The notes: generated from the sequence alone by a model not told the origin. DNA of 64,000 nt from Isoetes taiwanensis (GCA_021234155.1 JAJEKV010000038.1:13050213-13114212), one strand, 5' to 3'. Shown: positions 10,246 to 24,300, numbered from the stretch's first letter. Numbers and translations are program-made.

Positions 10246-13200
10246 GGCTTTAACATGATAAACATCAGATACACCATGGATAGATACATCCGTGGTCCAA
10301 ATGCGGGATGACAAATAAGGCGCTCAGTTGAAGGCTGCCAAGCCTGTGTCAGCCACAACTCTACTTCCTTCTTCAGAGTTGATGTTGAAAGATGGATTAT
10401 CCTATTTGAAAGAGCACAAGAGCTCTAGTTTGATGCAAAATTGAGGTAGAGATGTAATGATGTTACAATAATTGCAAAACTATAAATTTTGTATACGCTC
10501 AATCAAGCTTCATAAGTTGCATGCAAATCTTTGAATGTGAGGAGCTTTCTACTGCAACGCCCTTCCTCTGCTCTAGAACCATCATTTCAGTCTTTGGTCA
10601 TAGAAGTTATAAACTTATATTTCCACATTGGATATCCAAACTTGTTCATATCGATATAGCAAAACAAGTCTGTCACTTCAGGTTCAAATTTTTATCTTGA
10701 TCAACAGCTTATAATATTATGCGATATGTGAATCACTGCTTTTCCGGCATTATACTTTGCCTCGTGCTGGTGCTTTCAAATTGTCATAGGGACATTGAAT
10801 TTGAATTGGGATTGAGGATATAATAAATTTGTTCAGGATTGCATACAACTATTTTGTGTATTTTTATGTATGTACGTGCATAATTCCTCTCCTTCTGGGC
10901 AGTCTGCAGCAGCAGCTAATGAAGTGTGCATGTCTAAGACTTTAGGCATTGGATACAAGCTACACCATTTGAAGAGCAACCATGATAATGTTGTCCAGAT
11001 CAAGAATTAAATTGAATTGGCTTTTATTGTCCACGAAGAGTAAATGGCCTATAAAACCCAAACAAACAAATGAAGAACAATCCGCTTATTACTATACAGG
11101 ATTAACAACCCCCACCCCAAAGGGTTTTCAAGGGACTAAGCTTGGGGTATTAGGTTCTTAGGCTCTCTATTATCCGTATGGCAGCTCAACAACTGCTCTA
11201 GATTCAAATGGATCCCTTGATTTTGCAGATATAATGGGTTCGAGTTTTAAAGCCTTGCCAATTCAGAGTCATGTTGTTGCTAGCCCACTGCTTTAACATC
11301 ATATCAAATTGCCCCCGACTCTTTTAGAGCGAAGCATTTTTCTAATAGATGTTGCATTACATAGTGTGGTCCAATTTCCATGGCTTGCAAATCTGTATAT
11401 GTGGATTAATATTCTCCACAGAGATTACAAAAGTTTATCTAGCAAAGAATACAATTAGGTACTATATTCTATTTTCCTGTTATTCCTAATGCTTAGGATT
11501 GGTTCCATTTCATGCAAAAATTGATTCTAGTAGAGGACTGGGGTAAGGGTTAAGACAACTGCCTTTTGGCTTTGGACGTTTAAAGCTTAGGGCAGAATGA
11601 CTTTTTCTTACGAACGAGGATATGAATGGGGCATAGAAACACAAGGAATATGATATTAACATGTTTTCGAGAGTTATTAAATTGTAGCCAAAATGCGAGA
11701 AAAGCTACTTTTTTAATGGCCATGTACTTTGATCTTCTTGATATTAGGGGAACATCTTTTATGCAAAAGCAAAAACATGCTCAAAAAAAAAAAAAAAAAA
11801 CAGAGTCTTTGCTTGCCTGGAGGGTTGCCCTCAATGACGAAGGTTGAAGTGGCTTAAATCATACACGAAGAGTCATATTTTACACTACACGATCATGAAA
11901 ATTCCTATTTTAAAACATTGACATTTTGTTGGTGATGACACCTATTTGCATCCCATTAGCTCCTCTTTAGATGATAAGGGTCACCTCTTGGACTAGGATC
12001 CATTAAGGACACACATGGATTTTGGGGTTTGAGTGTAACGTATTGGTCTTTGATTGCTTTCACGGTGGAACAAGGATGGCAAAGCATAAGAGGGTCTAAT
12101 AGAGGAGAGGATGGAAAGGATAGTTACGTACCTCAATTCAAACCCCAATGAAGGTGACTTTTTTGGGCAAAAGAATAATCACGTTACACATGCCATCTCG
12201 TGTCAGAATTCAGTAGCTTGTTTGAGCATAACAACTTAACATAAATATATGCTCTGCGGACTCTAAAATGAACATGGGAACCTTTATTTCTATTGGAGAG
12301 GGAATATGCTAAATGGCATGTTATAAAAGGGGCCAACTTGACAACCTGGATTTGGTGCAAAATATTTGCTTTCACAGCTGCAATGAGCTTCTTCATTTCT
12401 ACACTTGTTATCCCATGCATGAACTGGCATTTAAGTTCCCAATGATACCATACCAAGAGTGTGATGACACAAGTAACATTAGGCAGTGATAATTCTTATC
12501 CGCAGCTTTGGGCATTTGTGACATAGTGATCAAAGGCATATGACCCAGGATCAAAATATGCACCAACGCTACATGGATGAAAATAAAACGTGTGTGAGCA
12601 TTGCACTTTGATCAAATTGTGTATCATGTTATGGTAGCATCATGGCAATAGTGAGACATTGTAGATATTGATAATACTATTACCTTCTTTGGTATTACCT
12701 ATGTATGTACATTTCAATTATTATCTCTATGTGGGAGTTAAAACGAATTCAATTAGATTCAATTCTCAAAGCTCTATGAATGGGATAAATCATCTCTATA
12801 GTAAATAAAACATTATGTAAACTAACAAAGACTTATGGTACATGGCATGGGTGAAAAATAATGTTCTACCAAAGTGTGATGAGTTATATATTTTGAGGAG
12901 AGGCACTCATAATGCGTTGAAGTGGTGTATATTTAGCACCAGCATTTTGGTATAAAGTTGTGTGAAGCTATAGCCAAATCTATAATCACTTGCAGATATG
13001 ATGTCTGCTTTGTTTAGCATTTTATGGCGTTGTATAATGTAGTGCGTTGTCGTGCATAAGTAGAGAGTTGTGTGTTTATAGGCCGTTACCAGAATTTGAT
13101 AGGTGATGATATATACGGATTCATCCCCAATTATATTCGGGTTTAACAACATTGTGCCTTGGGGTTGCGATGACGAACTCAGAACAATGTATTATGTTGA

Positions 13201-15260
13201 GCTCAACGTAGAAGTTTGACTAATTACGTGTTCTTTTCTATCTTGAAAGTATAATGACCTTGTAAAAATTGAGTAGGAAAATGTAGCCGGCATTAGCTCC
13301 AAAAGGATAACCCTAAATTGTCGCGATTATTGCAAGAACATCCCTGGAAAATGTTTCATGGTAGTTGTTTTATTTCCTTAAGTAACACAACACATGTAAC
13401 ACTCACTATCATTCCATATAAACAGCCTTGATAAACATTCAAGAATTTTGCAAAGTCTTTCATGGCTTGTTGCTTGATTTAGAGTAACATTTTAACAAAC
13501 ATTCCAAGATGCATTTAGAATTCCCGGTATGAAACATTCTAATGTTTGTATATCTTTATCAACCGTGTACTTAAAACATAATTTCATTACGCCGCATTCA
13601 CGGCATATTAAATGTTTGATATTCAAAGGAACATCGATATTAAATGAAGAACCATCTAAGGGTTATTGGATATATTATAAACCTTGTACATACTATGTTA
13701 TGATGGATTTCTCTTCTTTGAAGGGACTTGAATTTTGTAAGCAAAGTCATGCCGCGGCATGGAGTGCATTATGTAAGACATGTCTTAGGTGTTTGGGCAT
13801 TAGAGTGCATTCCATGTAAAGACATGTCTTATATCATTGTGTACACATGTCTTTTAAAATGCTGCTTGATTACTTGCTTAGCGTTTAGCTGCCGAAATGA
13901 AAGACATGAGAGATGGCATGAAGTTGCTTGCAAGACTGCTTGCTAGCCTATGACAAGTCTTCAAAATGTGATTGCTTGCTCCCAAATGTCTAGAGATGCG
14001 CAAACAATTATCCAGTTATTTGGAGACAAATGGAAAGCAATAATTACTTCACTCCAAGTCTTAATGCTCCTATACATCAAAGTACAAATGAAAATATAGT
14101 AAAATGGTCGTCCCAAGCGTGTTTTCTACATGCACCTTACAACAAAATAGTTATAGTGTCAAAAGCGGAGGTCGCGATACCTAAGCGAGAGGAATTTTAG
14201 TAGAGAGACCCACATTCCTTGAAAAGAATAGAACAAAGCCAATTGTTGTTTACAGCCCTACTGTGAATCAAATTCACGAAGTGAACAAGCAATTGCTGTT
14301 TGTGTTAACTCTATAAATTAAACCTCTAACAATGCAAAACAGCGGATTAAGAAAGCACCAATAGAAAACCATAGACATAAATCGCTGACGGCGTCATCTA
14401 CTTCGAAAAGTGGTCAAAGCTCAAAGTTAACACATCCATCCATCTTCAGTTCTTGGTTTTAATCGGCCCGAGTAAACAATCGGACAAAACAATCTAACAA
14501 AATCACGCAAGCGGCTTAGCATCTAAAATGAAGCAATCCATAAGAATGGCTATTTCCATTTTCAAAATAATCATTCATTGCCGAAAATAAAAGGCAAAGC
14601 TGCGTTTATCCACCACGCAAAACATAACCAAAACATGCTTGTTTTTAATATACATGGTCTTTCAGTTGCAACAATACATCAAATATCTTTTATCCACGGC
14701 TTTATGTAGAATGACAAAATCGAGAGATGCAAAGGGCTAAGAACACCAAATAGCAAAAATACAAAAGCGACAACGAACTTCCTGAAAAGAGAGGTTCTAA
14801 GGGCAGGACGTTCTTTGCCACAGAAAAGCCGATTTACTCCTCACGATAAGCCATTTTGCCCCCTATCGAAATGCACAAGGTATGAACTGACTCAGGCCGA
14901 GAGAAATCAAGTCATTAATTGATACAGTACATGTCACGTTAGAAAAAAGACACACAGAAATTGAATCGATTGTGCATAAAGATGGAGCCAAATCCAACAC
15001 CAAATATCACAGTTTTGTACAAACAAAAGGAACAACCACGGAAAACCGGTTAAGAAACAGATGCGGAAAATCGAGAAAATCCTGTGAAGACACAAAGAAA
15101 ATGAAGGAGGAGTTTGGTTCCACTGTTGGACTCCCAAGGCAATTGCTCAAGCATGACAAAATACTGGCTAATCGACTCTTCATCCATTCATGCACTTTAA
15201 TTAGGTGGATAATCCTTAGCAAAAATGACACCTCCGACATAAATGAGATCAAATCATGGA
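10246..15260. other. Long stretch without a supportable gene
   Basis: I find no open frame with protein-like composition, no exon pair and no RNA gene. Features are a poly(A) tract near 11785-11802, which could mark an old retroposed sequence, and generally AT-rich, stop-laden sequence. The segment 10158-10358 (minus) is open for 66 codons but resembles no family I know. Confidence 0.4.
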
Positions 15261-15264
15261 GTGC

Positions 15265-15960
15265 CTCACCTCGGTAGAGCGATTCTAAAACAGCAGCGGT
15301 AAGAGCGACTGTTTCACTCTTGTTTGCCTCTGCATTGAAACAAACCAACAAATATTAGGCATCTTCATGAGTGATAGAGCATTCCAATTTAAAAACTAAA
15401 CTTCTACAAGCGCATGTTGATGCTCTTAAGCCCGGCCGGAGCAAGTAAAAGTCGGCTATTTTCGTTTTGAACATAAAACATCATTTTTCGTGCATATGAG
15501 ATCAAATAATGATAAGATGGTACCTCTTCCTAGATGTTGTTCTTTGCAAAGATGCCACCGAAATGCAGAAATCCACGGAATATGGCGAAATATGTGCACA
15601 AAATGGTAGAAAGAAGAAAGAATGATCACGTTGAAAAAACACATCATTGCCACGGCCGATTTAAGACTCTATACCCAACCCGACATGCAAATTGAGATCC
15701 ATAGCCCTCGATTTCAAAAACTCTATGATCAAGGGAAAGATAGCACGAAAAAGTTTGGCGGAAGGGCTTGATGTTGCTACAAAGATTGCTTGAAGGAAGT
15801 ACCTCTGTCGGATAAGGGCTTCAGTTAGTTCTTCTTCCTTCTTCTTCAAATCTTTCTTCCTCTTCTTCTCACGTGGCATCTTTGTAAGAATAGTCTGTTG
15901 CAAAATTTGTGGTAGATCAAAGCGGTTTCGCCAAAGGACTCCATCGGGAGGTGTTCTTAG
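15265..15960 (-). pseudogene. Exon-like pieces of an unidentified minus-strand gene
   Basis: Reading leftward: about 15960-15810 encodes LRTPPDGVLWRNRFDLPQIL and then a very Lys/Glu-rich stretch (KMPREKKRKKDLKKKEEEL), ending at a donor (CGACAGAG/GTACTT near 15804). About 15335-15275 encodes EANKSETVALTAAVLESLY between an acceptor (CAATGCAG) and a donor (GAG/GTGAGG). The two pieces have correct-looking splice edges but I cannot join them in one proven frame. No family recognised. It may be a partial gene copy. Confidence 0.3.
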
Positions 15961-18300
15961 AAGGCTGCCGGAGTTATCGGTTGGAATATGGTTTGAACCG
16001 GAAACGCACGACCCATGAGTTCTTTGAGTGATATGAGATACAGAGTCCTGACATATTTTGAGGATATTCCGGCCTATGCCAAGATATGCCGCAAACCCTG
16101 GCAGAGTTTGCCCCCTCTAGAACAGCAAAAAACTTGCACAAAGCCATCGTCATATGTTTCAAGCCCTTCCATTCTATAGTTTGAGTTGGGTACCATATGA
16201 TCTCAGGCCTCTAATAAGGAAGATAAATCCATCCATGCAAAGGTAATGCTTTATCAAATTTTATGCAACACTTAGATCCCACATGTATTTTAATTGTGTA
16301 ACTTTTTGGTCTTAAATGGTGAGCATAACGAGGGGATGCTTAAAGGAGCTTCCATTTTATCAATGACTTCCCGCACTTCCGAAGTTAATTTCAAAAAAAT
16401 GTCATTGAAATCATTCGACTCGTGAAACACATTGTTGCAATTGTCTTACAGGCGTATCCTCGGCATATCCTCAACATGCGCTTTGGACAATGGCCGCAAA
16501 TTCAAAATCAACTTTTCTTGTGAGGAGATCATACTAGCATCCTGTTGTTTCTATCCAGTTTTTAAAACCATTAGAGGTTGTCAAACGAATTGGTAAGATT
16601 CAATTCAAAATTGAGCAATCGTGGTTTTAGGGTAGCATATGGAAGGACAAAAGCATCATAAAATATTGTTCTATTCATTCATGAAATTTTATAGGCATAT
16701 CAATATATAAACTCAGTCACTACGTTTGCAAATGCTTTTCCACATTTTTTTTATTGGAAAAAAAAAGTTTTAATCAAAATTAAAGGGTGGAAATTTGATA
16801 AGATGGATTTAAGGGCTAGCATCCAAAGCCCCTTTTCAAAGGGAAAAAGCACAAAGGCAATTGGAAGCGGACCCACGAGACCAAGGTAGTGGGACCAATG
16901 TGACGGGGCGATTGGACCGGGGGCGCCACCGACCGGGCGTCGGTGCGGATTCATATGTCTTCAAAGATGGGCGCGGAATGTTGCCAACATACCCGAGGAA
17001 AAACATGTGAAAGCCTGACCCAGAAGATCTCGCCAGAAGGGTCTGCTCTTGTATGAATCGGTAGCTTATTTATGGTGGAAATCCCATGGATGTCAGTGAC
17101 TAGACTTGAAGTATAATTTACAACTACGTTTCCATTTCTAGGGTGCTTGGTATGCACTACATTCCTTGAATGCTATGTATCTACTAGGTACCAGGGTTCA
17201 AGTCCTTATCAGTAGCCATGGCCATGGACATGGTAAAAATATGAGAAACAAAAAAGTCAACCTTAAGCGGATGAAATTGCGGGAGCGGCCACGGTTCCGA
17301 GTTTTTTTTTGAAGAGCTTTTGATATACTTTTGAATGAGAATAGCATGGCTTGCCAGGTCGAGGGGGATAAAAAAAAATCAAATTTCTTTATTGTTGTTG
17401 CATTCATATAAAATACAGAGAGCAAAAACATAAACACGTCACATAAAACTTGCAAATTAAAATGCTTCAACAAGTCAAAATGTTTTAAGCTATTTTTAAC
17501 ATATGGCTATCTTCACAGATAGATAGGTAGGTAGGTAGGTAGAGAGAATTGAATTGAATTAAATTGAAAAAAACCCTCGCCTCGAAGGATTTTCGAGGGA
17601 AAAACCTTGCAGTAATAAGGTTGCTGATAAACTGTATAATGATACATATCAATGAAGTGTTGAAGGACACAAGTGGGTGCATATGTCTATCACCTCTACG
17701 GAAATATAATTCGGTATCCCCAGTAAGAGGCTGTGTAGCATCATGGAGAAAATTTGTGAGAAGTAGAATCAACTCATCATGGCAGCTCTAAATCTTTGGC
17801 TGATCTTTGAAGTGTATGGGACACAAATCTCAATAATAACTCGGTGGCAACATGACATATTTTGTCCTCTGCGTGCTTTCTCGGATCCCATCTGCGTGTC
17901 AATGCGGTGATGATGAGCACATGTCGCGAATGGATAAAGTCACATGCTTCTTCAAGATAAATGTCCATGAGGTACTCTTGTAGACCCCACAGGCCATATG
18001 CGCTTCTTGTAGTTGCTCCCTGGATTCAAAACTCTGAGCGAGTTTTCTACTTTGCCAATGACCACATTGCGTGATCGACAAAGCGCCTTGTGAACTTTTG
18101 AACTCTCCCGGACCCGAGCATATTCCTTCTAACTCAGTCTAGCAACTATTGCAAGTTCAATGTCCCCTTTTTTTTTTTTCATATCTTTCATCGTCAAATT
18201 GGCATATTCCTCACACATTCCGGACCAAGCACAGATTATATCTAAAAGCATAAGCTTCCTAGTTCCTACAAACTTCCCTCACATAGAAAGAGCGAAATTT
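15961..18300. other. Intergenic sequence upstream of the XPG gene
   Basis: No gene can be supported. There is a short GTAG microsatellite near 17521-17545. Minus-strand open stretches at about 18080-17777 (with MDIYLEEACDFIHSRHVL) and 17157-16751 are coding-like at best and have no splice support. The last few hundred bases must hold the XPG promoter. Confidence 0.35.
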
Positions 18301-18318
18301 GGAGAGCTCTAGATCCTC

Positions 18319-18324
18319 CACGTG
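18319..18324. promoter_or_regulatory. G-box (CACGTG) upstream of XPG
   Basis: CACGTG lies within CCACGTGTCA, 73 bp before the XPG start codon. The G-box/ABRE core is bound by bZIP and bHLH factors in plants and is common in light- or stress-responsive promoters. Position relative to the transcription start is unknown, so its use here is inference. No convincing TATA box stands out. Confidence 0.35.
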
Positions 18325-18396
18325 TCAAATAAAGTTTCGAATCAACCCTACTCTCTGCTTTGACAGAATCTGCACTAGCTGATTTGCTTCTGCATC

Positions 18397-21300
18397 ATGG
18401 GTGTCCACGGGCTTTGGGAACTTCTTGCTCCCGTTGGCAGAAGGGTCTCTGTTGAGGCGCTTGGAAATAAGAAGCTTGCTATAGGTCAGTATGTCAAAAG
18501 CATAGTGATTTATCCCATCGACTTAACTCCATTCTTTCAGATGCAACAATTGAAAATTTTATTTTCTGAAATTGAGTAGTTTTATGATGTGGCTTACGTG
18601 CCAAGACTTAATGGAAGCACTTCCTGATTGTACTATTTCGTGGGCTGCAAGCAACTGTTACAAAGTGTTCTTTCGGATGCAACAATTGCAAATTTAGTTT
18701 TTTATGATTGGGTCGTTTTACTATGTGGCTTCTGTGCCATGCCTTGTAATATTTCATAGGCTGCAAGTAACTATTACAAAGTACAAATAAGTCACATAGA
18801 AATTCAATTTATGCGTTGCTTTATGTATTCAGATGCAAGCATATGGATTGTTCATTTTATCAAGGCAATGCGAGATGAACGTGGGGACATGATAAGAAAT
18901 GCACACTTGCTGGGCTTCTTTCGTCGAATTTGCAAGCTTCTGTTTCTTCGCATAAAGCCTATATTTGTTTTTGATGGAGGGACGCCTGCACTTAAAAGAA
19001 GAACTGTCATGGCAAGACGGCGGCAACGCGAAAAGGCACAATCAAGGATGCGTAAGACAGCAGAGAAATTACTATTGAATCACGTATAATTGGTGATGAA
19101 TTTTTTTCCTTTATTATGCCTGCAACTCTTAGAGCAGGCCATGTTTATTACAGTTAAGGAGTAAAAGGCTAGAGGAGCTGGCCACAGAGGGAAGGGACTC
19201 AGAACAAAATAAAGAAGCTGGGAAAAATAAAGGCATTGGGGATCTAGAGGGGACAACTAGGTGAGGGCCCAGCAATAGAATGATCTGGTTTCATTTATTA
19301 CATATCAATGTCTGACGTCAAAGTCTTCTGTGTATATCCTAGGTTTGCAGCGTCTTCCTCAAAGGAGCAAGGCAACTATGTAGGAACATCACAACAGCTG
19401 GATGAACAGCTGGATGACGAGGACAGTGAGGATGATGGCAACGAGCAAATTGTCTTTGTAAGTTGGCGCTAATACATGTTGATAAGGTTACTTCCATGTT
19501 GCAATTTATAAGTACACAGAATGTACCTACCATAAACATCATTTTTACTTTGTATCAATGATGTCGACATCATATCAAGAACTTAATGGATGAAGCCTAG
19601 AGTGCTTAACATAGAGGCAACTTGTAGCTGACCTAAAAACTGTAACTGCACGGAAGGAAGCTCGTTCTCTAATGAAGGAGGACAATGATGTTGGTGGGAC
19701 CGAGCAAATTCAAACTATAGATAAGAATTAGAGGACTTCCATGTAACTATATCTAGACCAATTTACATTCTAAGATCTAGAAGGCTCTGAATTTATACCT
19801 GCACTTACATATGCTTTTTTCTGTGTCTTGGATTGATGTTAATATATGATAACATTCTTTAGAGTAATGCTGCCAAAATGAACTGCTACTGCATAATGGA
19901 AATACAATTGTTTTTGATAAAATTGAGCATTGGGCCATTGCTTGAGAGTGAGCATGTGGTTCTCACGACATCTTAATAACGAGTTTGAAATGTTAATTCA
20001 TATGATATTTTTAACAGCAATGAAACTTGTGCAATACACCAAATATGAATCTTGCAGGAACAAACTTGGTGCATCATGAACTTGCTTGCATTTCCTCACA
20101 AGCTGCATTTGTATTCTTCATGATCAATTTCAAGCATTGGCTCTAGGAACATGTGTCAATGTTTAAGATTTCAATGTAATTAAGTCCTGATAATAAGAAA
20201 TTACATAATGTAGCCCATGGAGCAAGGAAAGCTGGATCATGCTGTGCTTGCATCATTGCCTCCTTCCATGCAGCTTGATCTGCTTGTTCAGGTAAATAAA
20301 AGATTAAAGAATAAAGTTTTTGGAGGAATCTGACTCCTAATTGTTGTTGTTAGATGAGGGAACATCGGGTTGCAGAGAATCGGCAAAAGTTCCAAAATGT
20401 TGCTAAGGTTGGCTTCTAACATGCACATGCCATCTCCTTTGTACATCTATTTACTTCCGACCGTGGGTTTTTATCTCGCTCAGGCACCATTATCTTTTTC
20501 ACAACTTCAAATTGAAGCTTATTTGAAAACAGTAGCTTTTCGTCGTGCAATAGATGAAGTTCAAAAAGCTGCTTCTGGCAAAGGGATTGGTGGTGTACCT
20601 GCTGCACGGATTGCTTCTGAATCAAACAGAGAATTCATATTCTCATCTGCTTTAGACGGAGAAAGTCGGTATGATTTCTGTCAGAATTTTAGGCAGTTGA
20701 TATACCAAGGATGCTAGGAATGCTACCATAATGCATGATGGGAATATGTAAACATCTTAGACCATTTATAGTCGTTGAACTTCTGTGTAGATGATGGGTC
20801 TGTTTTTTGGGGCAAAATTTCTAGAAGTGTGGGAAATTATTTTTATGCACTGAGTTTCTTGTCAACTTGTTTGTCATAGGTTTTCCCGTATTTACTCGCA
20901 ACATGGTTGTGTCCAACAGGCTTCTGAACATGGCCGGAAACACAAAAAATGATTCACCTGGCATGTCATCTGCTGCTGTGGATATGAATGCTTCATCGGT
21001 TTCAAATATTCAGATTCACAATAATAAGGAAAATGCAGAGACCTCAGCTAACAGCATTGATGGTTCAGCTGTAGTAACAAACACACCAGTTCAGACATAT
21101 ATTGATGAAAGAGGAACCCGTCGTGTTAGTAAAGTAAGGGGAATGGGGGTAAGAATGACAAGAGATCTGCAATGGAACTTATACCTCATGAAAGACAAAG
21201 AAAATCAATCTTCTAAACAAAATTGCCATTTATAGAAGATGAAATTGAAGGACAAAGTAACAATGAACCGGACTTAGAGCTAAATGAGGCGCTTCTTGAG

Positions 21301-24300
21301 GAATCTAGGTTTGAAATTTCCTCAACTAGTTCAAGCCCCGTCTCTACTTCCAAAGTGCCTGTTGTGAGCCATGGATTGATGGTAACAATTGAGGATAATG
21401 GTGTTTCAGTGGAAAGCAGCGATGATGACATGTTCAGAGAGTTGGTTCTTGCAGAACCCATTTTAGGAGGCACACCATGTACTAGTGGACAGCCTTCTGG
21501 AGACAAGGATGGGATGGTTGAAGAACTATGTCCACACGAAAATCAATTCGTTTCTAAGGAATCACTGGAGCGGGAAGATGGAACCACTGAACAGGTTAAT
21601 ACTGCTGTTGAAAAACATGGGGATGGGTATGGACCAGTTCAGGATAAGCAAAATGGAAGTTCAATATTATATATGGAATCTAGGCCTAAAGCTGGTGTTT
21701 TTCAATCTCCACCTGAAGGCAATAATCAAGTTAATGAAGATGATGTAATATGGGAGGATGGAATTGACATTTCAGATATGCCTGCAGATGATATAAACCA
21801 AATGCAGGGCGACAGAGATAGGTCTGTTGTGGATAAAGAAAATGCAGGTCCATTAGGTGGAGATGATGTAATATGGGAGGATGGAACCGATACGTCAGGT
21901 ATGCCAGCAGTTAATATAAATCATCTGACTGATACTATTGTTGAAAAAAATGGGCATGGATATGGACCAGTTCAGGATAAGCAAAATGGATGTCTGCTAT
22001 TATGTATAGAATCTGGTGCTAATGTTGGTGTTTTTGAATCTGCCTTTGAAGGCAATATTGAAGATGTAATATGGGAGGATGGAAGCAAGGTGTCAGGTAT
22101 GCCTGCAACTAATGTAGATGAAAGGCATGGAGAGAGAGATGGGTCGGTTGAAGGTAAGCAAAATACAAGTTCATTTGGTGAACATGATGTAATATGGGAA
22201 GATGGGACGAATATGTCAGGTATGCCTGCAGCTAATATAAGTCAAATGTTGGTTCAGGATAAGCAAATTGCAAGTTCATTAGGTGAAATTGAGGGCTCTT
22301 TAGAAGATAGCAAATTTAGGGGTAAAGTTGGAGTTTTTCCGCCTTCCATTGATTACAGTAACCAAGTTGACAATATATCAGACATGCCTGCAGTTAACAT
22401 GAATGGAAGTGTGGGAGGGTTATCATGGCGGACCTCAGCTTCAGAGGAAGCTGAGATAGAGGAAGCCATTCGCCTTAGCTTGGAGGCCTATGAACAGCAA
22501 CCATCAGCAAAACACTCTGGTGGACCCGCAGTAAGAGAAGTAGGAACATGCTTTAACAGTGATGTTTCAGTTCTTGATGCATTACCTAATAATTATGGAG
22601 AAAAAGAAGGGAACTATTGTTCTCAGACTGGTGATTCAAGTATGCCTTTTAGCCGGGAACTGCGTGGAGAAGAGTGTTCTGATCCTGACAGACTCACAAA
22701 GAAGGCACCGGTAGAACTCTTGCTGGCTCCTTCAATGCAAGCTTGATTTGTGAAGCAGAAACCTTCAATCTGCAAACTGAAAGGGAGGAGATGCTGAAGC
22801 AGGAGATGGAGTTGTCTAGGTTCCATGAGATGGAAGCTGAACGCGATGCCATACAGGAAGAAGTCAATGTTGGAAGAGAGCTTTTGATGAAAGAGAAACT
22901 AGAGCTCCAAGCTTCTCAGAAAAAGAACGAGCGGGATGCAGAATCAGTGACAAGTGAGATGTTCGCAGATTGCCAGGTGGGATGCTAGTTTTAATATAAA
23001 ATTTATATCAACTCTTATAAATGGGGGTGCCTATTTTAAATCCCTATCCCCTTCCCTGTGCTCCTGGTTTCTTCTCTCCATGCTGTTTATAGTTTTGTAA
23101 GAGTTAAAGGCTTGCAAACCTATATGCCTCTTTTACTACAATGTAAACTGAATCTTAGTAACGTGAAGGTTGCTTTCATATTTGAGTTCTGAGTGTGCAT
23201 ATTTATTGTCTGTGTGACAGGAGCTACTTCAGATGTTTGGGATACCTTATATTATAGCGCCAATGGAAGCAGAGGCACAATGTGCCTTTCTGGACTCGAT
23301 AGAGCTTGTTGATGGTGTTGTTACTGATGACTCTGATGTTTTTCTTTTCGGCGGACGTAGTGTGTATAAAAATATCTTTGATGGCCACAAATATGTAGAA
23401 ACATATTATATGAAGGTGAGTCGACCACTCACATTATTTTATAATAACCATAACAGACTTGCTACTAAAGGTATTTGGAGTAGTTTGTTTGTCTAATTCT
23501 CCTCTTCCAAGAAAATAATTAGTCAGAGTAAGTAGATTTTTTCTGTCCCGTGCACAAGTCATGGAGCTGGTGTGAATCAAGCACGACATCTGAGGATAAG
23601 GAACCTTTTAGTTGTAAAAGTAAGCTGCCATGGGCACCAGTTATCCACCAGGTCAAAAAATATTCTTGATCTGCGCCTCAAAAGGCTTTGCCCAACCACT
23701 TCTATTTGCATATATGAGCTTGATGGTAAGGATTCACGTGAATGAGCGGATACTGACAGTAGATGGTCTTGCCTAGAGACTCTTCTTAGTTACACAAACA
23801 ATGGTCCTGCAGTAGACATTGAGGTGAGAACAATAAACAGTTGAAATTAGGTAACTCAAGCTTCTTGAATTGCTACAAGATGCTCTAGTCTGACTATTTA
23901 ATCATATGTTATCCAACATATCCGCCATAGGTGCAATGTGTGCATCTAAAGGGATCAGATAGGGTAACATGCCATAGGTGCAATGTGTGCATCTAAAGGG
24001 ATCAGATAGGGTAACATGGGGTTCTTAAATATCGCTGGCTTAATTGTTTTACATGTCTTGTTAGTGTTTTGGTGTGATTTTGCTACCATGCATATGACTA
24101 AATAGTATTGTTACTTGCTGTACCGACGACTTCAACCAATTTTGCTAAAAGGCTGGTTTATTATAGGATATTGGCACAGAAGATGATTTCAGTTAGATGT
24201 AACAGTGACCTTGTGATATTTGTAGGATGTGGAGTCTGAATTGGGATTGAGTCAAGAGAAATTGATTCGCATGGCTTTATTGCTTGGAAGTGACTACACT

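Noticed and set aside
10158-10358. Minus-strand 66-codon open frame
   Set aside because: No family resemblance, no splice context, and it overlaps the edge of the dispersed repeat; treated as chance.
13529-13946. Overlapping plus-strand open frames with many Cys and His
   Set aside because: No spacing consistent with a zinc finger, no splice edges, and low-complexity AT-rich origin.
19615-19689. Possible extra XPG exon (after ACATAG, reading [16 protein letters not shown])
   Set aside because: It is in phase and has a weak donor, but joining exon 4 (ending EQIVF) straight to exon 5 ([20 protein letters not shown]) aligns directly with plant XPG, so no exon is missing.
20880-20919. Earlier acceptor for XPG exon 8 (TTTGTCATAG)
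   Set aside because: It has the better pyrimidine tract but leads to a stop after KHKK unless one A is removed. The acceptor at 20917-20919 (CCAACAG) keeps the frame. Left as uncertain in the gene entry.
21139-21234. Intron bridging the first XPG frame break (GTAAGG to TTATAG)
   Set aside because: It would remove the block [17 protein letters not shown], which is conserved in plant XPG, so a single-base error or mutation is the better explanation.
22711-22758. 48-bp intron in XPG (GTAGAA to GAAGCAG)
   Set aside because: Too short for a plant intron and it leaves the wrong frame; the acceptor at 22800-22802 gives a 92-bp intron in the right frame.
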